Origin: Hirundichthys speculiger
Taxonomy: Eukaryota; Chordata; Actinopteri; Beloniformes; Exocoetidae
Assembly: GCA_018398805.1 (NCBI GenBank)
Contig: JAGFBZ010000290.1
Coordinates: 2,170,001-2,234,000, forward strand
Reading direction: 5' to 3'
DNA: 64,000 nucleotides
In this document: piece after piece, positions 56,791 to 64,000 of the stretch
Position numbering within the stretch: position 1 is the stretch's first letter
Layout of the letters: the number at the start of each line of letters is the position of its first letter
Program-made: the position numbers and the translations under genes
Notes under the pieces: generated by a model
The model's database searches: none
Seen by the model: only the letters and a program-made list of their open reading frames with translations
Told to the model about the DNA's origin: nothing

Positions 56791-56799
56791 ATCATAAAC

Positions 56800-57998
56800 C
56801 AGTGTTGTACCTGAACGCGTTCATTAAACGAAAGTTCACGAACTAGTTCATATTTTTCACGAGCGTGAACTGAGCGCGTTCATTTTCCCCTTCACGAGCG
56901 TGGAGCGTGAACGAGTTCATTTGGGCAATTGTGAACGACGCTCTTTCAAAGTTCACGCACGGTCAAAACTGTGCCAGGTTTCCAGCGAACCCCATTTAAA
57001 ATACACCACAAACGAGTCTAAAATGTATCTTTGGAAATCAATCAAACATGGCAACACGGGCTGTCGCTTCTGTCACGCTAACAAACGTTTAAAACGATCA
57101 TGAAGGAAGATGAGAGCTACAGTTATCCAGAGCTGGAGGAGCGACCCGACAGCCGGGGGGGATTGAAATATTGAAATGGGGAGAAAAAACATTTGCACCT
57201 TAAGGACCTGTTTTTGTCTTATAATATTGACCATTTGGCAGCAAGTTTTTCCTCATATTTTTGATATACTGTAGAGCAGTGATTCTCAAAGTGTGGGCCG
57301 CGGCCCCCAGGTGGGCTGTTGTGGTACTGCAGGTGGGCCGTGAGAGGTCATTAAAATTAAACAAATGTGTTTTAAATCCTCGATCTTTTTTAAATATGTT
57401 TTTTAATTATTGTAAAATATTCATGACATGATTAAAAAAACATTAAGAAGTAATAAAACAAACCAGTTAACTTAATATGGCAAGTGTCACCTTATTTGTT
57501 GACCCCTTACATTAATATCGGATCGCGGTTCCTTGTTCTGTATGTTGATCACAGTTGTGATTAAAGGTTTCGGTGGGCTGTGGAGATTTTTCACATTTCA
57601 AATTGGGCTATGGTAATCTGAAGTTTGGGAATGGCTGCTGTAGAGAGAAGCTGAAACGGAAATTATAGTTTTACATGGGCTGTTCCTTCAATGCTAATGT
57701 GAACCCTGGTTGGTTAAGGTTTCGGAAATAAACCAATAGTTTTCGACAGTTAAAATGGATAAAATAATTGCCATTTGTGGTGGAGTAGTATATGGGCAGT
57801 GGTAATCATTTTGACAAATAATTGCTCGCAGCAACATTAAAAAAGAATTTAAAAAAAAAAAGAACTATTAAGATCATTTTTTGAAATGGTGAACTGAACT
57901 AGTTCATTTTAATGTTTGTGAACTTTGAACTGAACTAGTTTATTTTAATTGTTATGAACTTAACTAGTTTGTGTAGAAAGTGAACTTGCCCAACACCG
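56800..57998. mobile_element. hAT element with GTTCA-rich ends, perfect TSD, contains a nested MITE
   Basis: The left end is CAGTGTTGTACCTGAACGCG and the right end, reverse complemented, CGGTGTTGGGCAAGTTCACT. Flanks are TCATAAAC at 56792-56799 and 57999-58006, a perfect 8-bp duplication. Subterminal regions are packed with GTTCACGAACTAGTTCAT-type palindromes on both sides, probably transposase-binding repeats. A short plus-strand frame near 56900-57103 (MYLWKSIKHGNTGCRFCHAN) may be a remnant of a zinc-finger N-terminus, but this is weak. A separate MITE lies at 57277-57637. Confidence 0.9.
57277..57637 (+). mobile_element. hAT-type MITE, 361 bp, nested, perfect TSD
   Basis: The left end is CAGTGATTCTCAAAGTGTGG and the right end, reverse complemented, CAGCCATTCCCAAACTTCAG. 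Flanks are CTGTAGAG at 57269-57276 and 57638-57645. It was inserted into the interior of the element at 56800-57998, so it is the younger of the two. A second copy in opposite orientation lies at 61833-62208. Confidence 0.9.
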
Positions 57999-58006
57999 TC
58001 ATAAAC

Positions 58007-59520
58007 ATAAAAGTACACCAGGTGCATGTAAAGACTGTGTGTACATTTTAGTGAGTTGACACTTTCAGTTCGGTCTCCTGGTCAGGACACAAGATTACTG
58101 CAGTTTGCTTTTCTGTTCACTGTGATATTTCTTATACTGAACCAAGGATTGCCTGACAAAAGACTCTGGGTAGCTTTAACAACTCTGGAGTAAAATCTGT
58201 TCAGGGAACTCAGACGTCTCTAAAAACAAAGGTGTTTATCAGAATAAATACACTTGATGGAGATTCTAAGAACTTCTGAGATATATAGAATTAAAATACT
58301 ATATATGAAATATAAATATATGAAATAGTGCCAGGAGGTCCTGCATCTGTACCAACCTGAGTGGAGAAGACAATTTTTGCATTTAAAAGAACAAAGTGAC
58401 CTTTAACCAACAAATAAATAAATAAAATGGGGAAAAAAATCTGCTTGTTTGTGTGTCTCTGGTCACTTGTGTTTTTTTTCATATTTCATTTAAACCACAG
58501 TTTTTTTTGAAACCCACTAAGGTCTGGATGACTGTGTTCACAATTTTTTGTAGCTAAGCAATGACAGCGACATTTGTTCCATTTGAACTCCACCTACTAA
58601 GATTAAAAATGTCATTACCTTTTCCTACTCTGAAGTGATATCATCCACTGCAGTAATAAGCAGGTGTCGCTATAGTAAAAAATTCTCTCTGTTCTGTCCC
58701 TTCCTCCCTAAACGCCCACATCACTGCTCTTCCCTTTCATAGAACAACCTTTCATCTGTATCATCCCTAATTACTGCAGTTAATTACACAGTATTTCCAG
58801 AAACCAAATGGATTTGATCTGCACCAACCTCACATTATTTGTGTCAGAAGACATAAGGGGAAAATCTATTTTCTGAGGCCAACTACAGTTTTCCAGCCTT
58901 TTTTGCTGCTAAAATTCATGATTTCTCTGTATACACACTTAAAAATCTGACATGTATTCACTGCTCCATGAACATATGCCCAGTCTAAGTAAACACTTCC
59001 CCCACTACTCTTTACCTGCAGTCAGACATAATCCATGTGTGCAAGACTGGATCATCAATACAGATACAATCAGCCAACAGACAGAGAAGCTTCTTTATGG
59101 AGAATATATCTCTATGTGAAGAACACCCAGAACACTGATATTTAGATATGACAAGGCAAGCACATGCACATGTTTTTTTTTCTGCATATCTTCGTGTATG
59201 TGCATGTGCTACAGTCTTCTATAAACTATAGATGCATCACTGCTGCTTGGCAGCCACACACATACAAGGGACAGTCCACTATCATTATCATCAGTGCTTC
59301 AGTCACCAGCAGACTGAGGCGTATTGATTGAAGAGTAATGTAAATGAATAGCTTTGACTTCCTCTCTTCTGACTTGAAACGCACACGCGTTCCCACAATT
59401 GCGTGTGGGCATGAAGAACTGTCCAATTTGGTGAGTTTAGAACAAATATGAGCCAGGAAACCGGATGGGTGTCATATTACTTTTTTTTATAAAATAACTG
59501 TGTGTACACAATTCCGGAAC
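58007..59520. other. Non-coding stretch, nothing recognised
   Basis: AT-rich. No inverted-repeat-bounded element or exon-like frame seen. Confidence 0.45.
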
Positions 59521-59526
59521 AAATTA

Positions 59527-60332
59527 CAGTGAACCCTCACACTTCACGGTTAATGGGGGCTGTGACACCCCCCCCCCACGAATTGTGAAAAACCGCGATG
59601 TGGAGTTCCCCCTGAACTAATAGAAAAGTTCCACTTTTTCGAGAAAAAAAAATTTGATTCTACTTCATTCTGTTCCCCCGTAATCAGCAGTAGAATACGT
59701 TGCACCATCTTTTCTCTCACTCGCAATTCCTCCGGGGGAGCAAAATGGCGGCTTTATAGAGAGCGGCAATGCTACCATCTGGAGGATCGGAACACTAACT
59801 ACGATGTTCAAACCTCTGATATTTATTTTGACACTCCGCCTAGCAACCCCAGTGACACATATTAGACCCAGCTGACGTCTATAGACGTCAATGGCAGTGA
59901 ATGAGTTAACTTTAAAACAGCACTAAATCACTGAAAGCAAGCGATATTCGGAACTGATGAATGGAAACACCAAGTGTATCAGCGTTAAACTCGGCTTTGT
60001 CTCGCGAGAGCAACAGATGGGAGATGCGGGGATGCGTGTCAGCCAATCAGCGTAGAGACCACCGACGCCACAGTAATGCCCGACGTAGCCAATCACAGGA
60101 CCTCGGTTTTTGTTCATGGGGCATCCCGTGTCAGCTCTTGTTGCTTCCTGAGACTCATTCTTGATGTGATGTGTTTCACTTCAGCCTCGCGCGCTTCGTT
60201 TGAATTTTCTTCGATTTTTATTTATTTTTAAAAAATTTTTTTGGAATATTTTTTTTTCGATAAATATTTTTGAAACCTCCGCGATGTACTGAGACTGCAA
60301 TTGCTGAGACCGCAAACTGTAAGGGTTCAGTG
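59527..60332. mobile_element. TA-flanked MITE, 806 bp
   Basis: The left end CAGTGAACCCTCACACTTCA and the right end, reverse complemented, CACTGAACCCTTACAGTTTG, with TA on both sides (59525-59526 and 60333-60334). Inner AACCGCGATG (59592) has an inverted partner CCGCGATGTA near 60281. No transposase motif. Same general type as 53248-53948. Confidence 0.8.
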
Positions 60333-60334
60333 TA

Positions 60335-61283
60335 GCAGCAATATAGTAAAATGGGACTGTATTTATATTGAGGAAAGCGTCTAGCCTAGCGACCAACCCA
60401 CTCATTTTCTCAGTTTCTCCCTCAACTGTTCATCATCTGTACAGCTGTCACCAACACCCTGTGAAGTGACTTGTGATGAATAAATACATTTTAAAAATGG
60501 CATTGCCAAGACAGGCAGCACCTCAAGCAGTGATAAGACAGAAAACACAGAAGCATGCGCTAACGTGAGCAGAAATCCCAGAAACATAACAATCAAAACT
60601 AAACAAACCTCAAAGATGAGGAGGAGGAGGCAGTGATGGTCAGTCACAATATCTACGCCCTTTTCTTTCTGTTCCAAATCGTTTAAATTTCCTTGAATTT
60701 GTTTTGCAATACCAGCTCCTTCAGATTCAGGCGGTGTTGTAGCTGAAAGTAGCACATATAAGTACCTTTGACTGTGTTCAGCACACATGAAAGAAAATGG
60801 TAATCATGAAGCAGCACTTTTGTAATAAAGTTTAGTTGGTTGTTTTTTCTGGAGTTTGTGTTTGGGGGCTGTATCATAGCCTTTGAGGCACACAGTTTTA
60901 GTTGTACTATTAAAAAAAAATTACCTGTGCTCTCTAATTTGCAATCAGTCTTGACAGCCTGACGGTCAAAATATAATCTTGGAAAACTGTCCTAAATCAG
61001 AGGAAGGATCATTTACACTGATCATATTGGAATCATGGACCCTGACATATGTTATTTATTACATTTTTTTTTTCACATCAGGAGTATGAATTATGTTACT
61101 GATGCATTTGATGAAAAATTCTGGTCCTCCCTGCCTTTCACAATGAAGACTCATTTGCCCCGGGCGCAGACTCAGTAATTTATTGTCTGCAGAATGAGGC
61201 TGAAGGAAGGAGAGAGGCAAGTCCATGCTCACTGTCTACTCGGGTTTTAGCAAGAACACAAAGAGGCAAGAAAGTGATTCGAC
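60335..61283. other. Unclassified stretch with a 128-codon minus-strand frame
   Basis: The frame at 60402-60788 encodes a hydrophobic middle (CLLLLIFEVCLVLIVMFLGF) that could be a membrane segment, with a polar start and a charged end. An acceptor-like CTACTTTCAG and a donor-like GAG/GTTTGT could bound a real exon of about 45 codons on the minus strand (around 60620-60745), in which case the hydrophobic part is intron. I do not recognise the protein. Neither reading is firmly supported. Confidence 0.25.
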
Positions 61284-61832
61284 ATCTAGATCAGGGTCGG
61301 CAACCTTTACTATCAAAAGAGCCCTTTTTTGTCCCTCTCCCCTGAATAAAATTCTTCTGGAGCTGCAAAACCTATTGACCCTTAAAATGAAGAACACTGT
61401 ATATGTTTGGGAGCAGAACCAAGACAAAATTCCTATCAACTTGTTGACATGACAGTCAATATATTGAATCTTGTATCTTTTGAAAGAGGAGAAAAAAAAC
61501 ACTGGCATGTGTTGACAACTTTAAAATAAAACAAAGAACAGGTATATTTGAGTCATTCACTAATTTGTAAAACATTGATCAAATAAAAACTAGCCCACTT
61601 TGAAATAAATAAAATGTATAGCTGCAGCTTAATACCTTTAATAAGAGTAAACATTAAAATAGGTCTGTTTGTATTTAATTATGAGTTAAGTCCATTTCAG
61701 TGTTGTCATCCTCTTGTTTTCTCCTCAGCCACGTACAGCAATCAACCATTAAGCCTGAACATAAAACACAACTACATCAGCTCATCCTCAGGTTCTAAAA
61801 TAAATGTTTTTGAAAAAAAAAATCTATTAAAT

Positions 61833-62208
61833 CAGCCATTCCCAAACTTCAGAATACCAAGGCCCAATTTGAAATGTGAAAAATCTCTGTAGCCCATGTA
61901 AACCTTTAAACACCACTTTGATCATCAACACAAGACTAAAAGCTACATTCCAATATTAATATATGGGGTCATCAAATAAGGTGACACTTGTCATGTTAGG
62001 TTAACAGTAGAATAACATTCAATTTGTTTGTTTTATTATTTCTAAATATTTGTAAATCATGTTATAAATATTTTACAGTTATTTAAAAAAAAAAAAATTT
62101 TAATCAAGGATTTAAAACATTTGTTTATTTTTAATGACCTTACGGTCCACCTGCAGTACCACAACAGTCCTAACAGGGGGCCGTGGCTCACACTTTGGGA
62201 ATTCACTG
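61833..62208 (-). mobile_element. hAT-type MITE, same family as 57277-57637, inverted
   Basis: Left end CAGCCATTCCCAAACTTCAG; right end reverse complemented CAGTGAATTCCCAAAGTGTG. The body matches 57277-57637 on the opposite strand, including CAAATTTGAAATGTGAAAAA-type and GGTGACACTTG phrases. Unlike its sister it has no matching 8-bp flanks (TATTAAAT on the left, TGACAGTG on the right), so the junction was altered after or during insertion. Confidence 0.82.
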
Positions 62209-62224
62209 TGACAGTGTTCTCACC

Positions 62225-62500
62225 TGCTTAAAGTGATTTGCTTCTGAACATCACTGCAGAGCTTCTCTGTATCAGGGCTATAAGATGTTGCTTTCATCCA
62301 GGACTGCAGGCTGGCGTCTATGAGATGAGCGATATTTGGATCTGATGTAGTTCATGCTGGAGAAAACCTGCTCGCGTCAGCATGTGGATCCAAAGATTGA
62401 CAGGACTCCAAATGCAAACATCCTCATGTTCATATAAGTGTCAGGAATGGCGTTCTGTGCTTCAAAGACACAATTTTCAGGTTTGGAGAGGTTTTCAATA
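62225..62500 (-). pseudogene. hAT transposase C-terminal (dimerisation) remnant
   Basis: Minus-strand pieces read ENCVFEAQNAIPDTYMNMRM, FAFGVLSIFGSTC, then after a stop REQVFSSMNYIRSKYRSS. In a shifted frame LIDASLQSWMKATSYSPDTE follows. The order (a GSTYxCEQ-like block, FSxMNxxKSKxRS, then a helical tail) is the conserved C-terminal dimerisation region of hAT transposases, also seen in domesticated GTF2IRD2/Charlie-like proteins. Frameshifts and a stop show it is dead. The catalytic core upstream has been replaced by the MITE and AT-rich sequence. Confidence 0.75.
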
Positions 62501-62872
62501 TCACTTCATTTATGTGTTACACCACTACAACACACCGACGTGGTGTGGGAAATGTTTTTTATATTTTTCCGGCGGTACATGAGCAACACATAGCTAGTTA
62601 CAGAAGTGGCTGTTATGTACAGTAACGTCACCTTTTTTTATTTTCCCACAAGTGCAACACACAGATACGACTTCCTCGTTGCAGTAACCTGGCAGTATTT
62701 TACGCGGAACTTACTCATTCTGCCCCCTGCTGGCAAGCAACCTACATGTGCTCCAGAGCGAGAATCACCTTCTGACAAGTTTTTTCCCCAAAAGCGACAG
62801 TGAGCCACTGCGGAGGGGCTAAAGAGCCACATGCGGCTCCAGAGCCGCAGGTTGCCGACCCCTGATCTAGAT

Positions 62873-64000
62873 GGACTAAATAATATCCTGACATCTAAAG
62901 GGATATGTTGTTTTGCAGAAAAAAAAAAAAAAACAACTGTGTATAAGGGCTGTAAAGTAAGTTGCACTATGTATTCAGATAATCTAAAGGAAGACTTGAC
63001 TTGAGCAGGTTAGGTTTCAATGCACATAAATCTCTTTAAGTAATTAATAATTTTTCCATTAAACAAAGAGAGACAGCAATTTATCTAATTAAAGAAGTAA
63101 TGTTCCAGTTAAGTTCTCTCACTGTGTTGGTGATAGCATATAATGGTTCAGCAAATCAGAGTGATAAAGTCTGTCACACTACTTCTCAGGTAGACCAGAC
63201 AATTCAAATGTCTTCTGATTAAAACTTAATCAACCTCTGCTCATGAAAGCACCTCATCAAGTAAACTGTCGCTTTATTTCCTCCAAGAAAGAGGATTTGT
63301 GCTCACACAAAGACCTGAGGTGGAAAGAACTACAAAAAATGAACATATATTTCTCCTTACTGTACATAACAAGTGACAGTAACATTCCTTTAATCACTCA
63401 AACATCCAGAAGTGGCAATTCATATAGACGTTCCCCTTGAAATATTGTGGTGTTTTCTTACTTACTGTAGAGGCCTAAAAATGTACAGTTTCATACCAGA
63501 AGGGCAGTCTGCACCTGATCTCATCAGCTTGATCTGACGAGATAATTATAGTCGACGTCAACCTGTGACTGTGGAGGCAGAACAAACCAACCCAAACCAG
63601 ACTGAGTTCCCATGAGTGTGTGCACCACACACATCTAGAGCTCTGTTGAAAATCCACTGAGGCACACAAGGACTCTGTGGCTTTTTACACTTTGGAAGTG
63701 TCCTTGAGAAAGACTCCGAAGCCCAAGTAGCTCCCAATAGCAGGCTAACACCTTTCATCACAAGCACCGGTGTGAAAGTATGTGTGAATGAGAGACGCGT
63801 TTCTAAACACTTTGTACATCGAACTGTAGTTTAGAAGCCACAATATGCAGCAAGTGCCTGCTATTTGCAAATTGCGCAGAATGAGGCACCAAATTGGGAA
63901 ATCTACACATCTTACTTTTTTAAAAGAAAAGTACAATAGTTTATTTGATGCTAGGATGACTTCAACACAAGAACAATAACTCTATTTCAAGAATCTGATG
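62873..64000. other. Non-coding stretch to the window end
   Basis: Contains an A run at 62920-62934. No gene or element end recognised; short frames on both strands have no motif. Confidence 0.45.

Larger units (their letters stand above)
61292..62864 (-). mobile_element. hAT element, perfect 8-bp TSD, contains a second MITE
   Basis: The left end is CAGGGTCGGCAACCTTTACT and the right end, reverse complemented, CAGGGGTCGGCAACCTGCGG. The flanks are ATCTAGAT at 61284-61291 and 62865-62872. AAAGAGCC repeats occur near both ends (around 61316 and 62821). It encodes a remnant of the transposase C-terminus on the minus strand and contains the MITE copy at 61833-62208. Total 1573 bp including that copy. 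Confidence 0.92.

Noticed and set aside
56900..57103. 67-codon frame as an intact protein gene
   Set aside because: It sits in the subterminal region of a hAT element. At most a zinc-finger remnant, with no catalytic continuation.
1..64000. CRISPR array, bacterial operons, phage or plasmid functions
   Set aside because: No regular repeat-spacer pattern, no dense coding and no ribosome-binding pattern. The DNA has vertebrate-type sparse coding, microsatellites and fish transposons.

Overview
The window looks like ordinary teleost fish nuclear DNA, probably intergenic or intronic. No complete host protein-coding gene, rRNA or tRNA gene, CRISPR array or bacterial-type operon is supported. The fish assignment rests on repeat families I know from teleost genomes: several hAT families with 8-bp target-site duplications (TSDs), Tc1-like elements, a PIF/Harbinger element with its Myb/SANT partner gene, TA-flanked MITEs, L2/CR1-type LINE 3' ends, and a tRNA-headed SINE with an RTE-like GGAT tail. 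The species cannot be named from what I see.

Layout. 1-8.6 kb: right end of a TA-flanked MITE, a tRNA-related SINE-like piece, a dead Tc1-like transposon (3349-4609), and an internally deleted hAT element with near-perfect TSD (5159-7192). 8.7-10.9 kb: a Tc1-like transposase relic split by a Harbinger element (9040-10571, TSD TAA) that keeps a near-complete Myb/SANT gene but has lost its nuclease. 11-17.5 kb: little recognisable sequence, a two-unit tandem repeat, and a GGGCCC-ended MITE (16578-17448). 20.9-24.5 kb: LINE 3' end, a hAT element carrying a broken BED zinc finger (21851-23119, perfect TSD), and a MITE. 26-30.6 kb: a GC-rich dispersed repeat, a solo LTR (27299-27746, TSD CATAC), a pogo-like element, and a second BED-finger hAT (29919-30630). 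32.8-44.8 kb: two same-oriented copies of one hAT family carrying a first exon, a SINE with perfect TSD, and a LINE 3' end. 47.5-54.7 kb: a full copy of the MITE seen at the left edge, a second solo LTR (50521-51051, TSD GTTCT), three small hAT-type elements, and two TA-targeting MITEs sitting in a TA microsatellite. 56.8-62.9 kb: two hAT elements, each containing a copy of the same smaller MITE, plus another TA-flanked MITE.

The recognisable genes do not cooperate in a pathway. They are pieces of transposition machinery: DNA-binding fingers, a Myb/SANT accessory protein, truncated DDE transposases and reverse-transcriptase C-termini. Most elements look mobilised in trans and now dead. The best evidence is structural: matching terminal inverted repeats (TIRs) and TSDs read directly at both ends of about a dozen insertions. 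I did not find a convincing new biological system. The most interesting items are the nested and mosaic insertions, the asymmetric decay of the Harbinger element, and several repeat families I cannot name.
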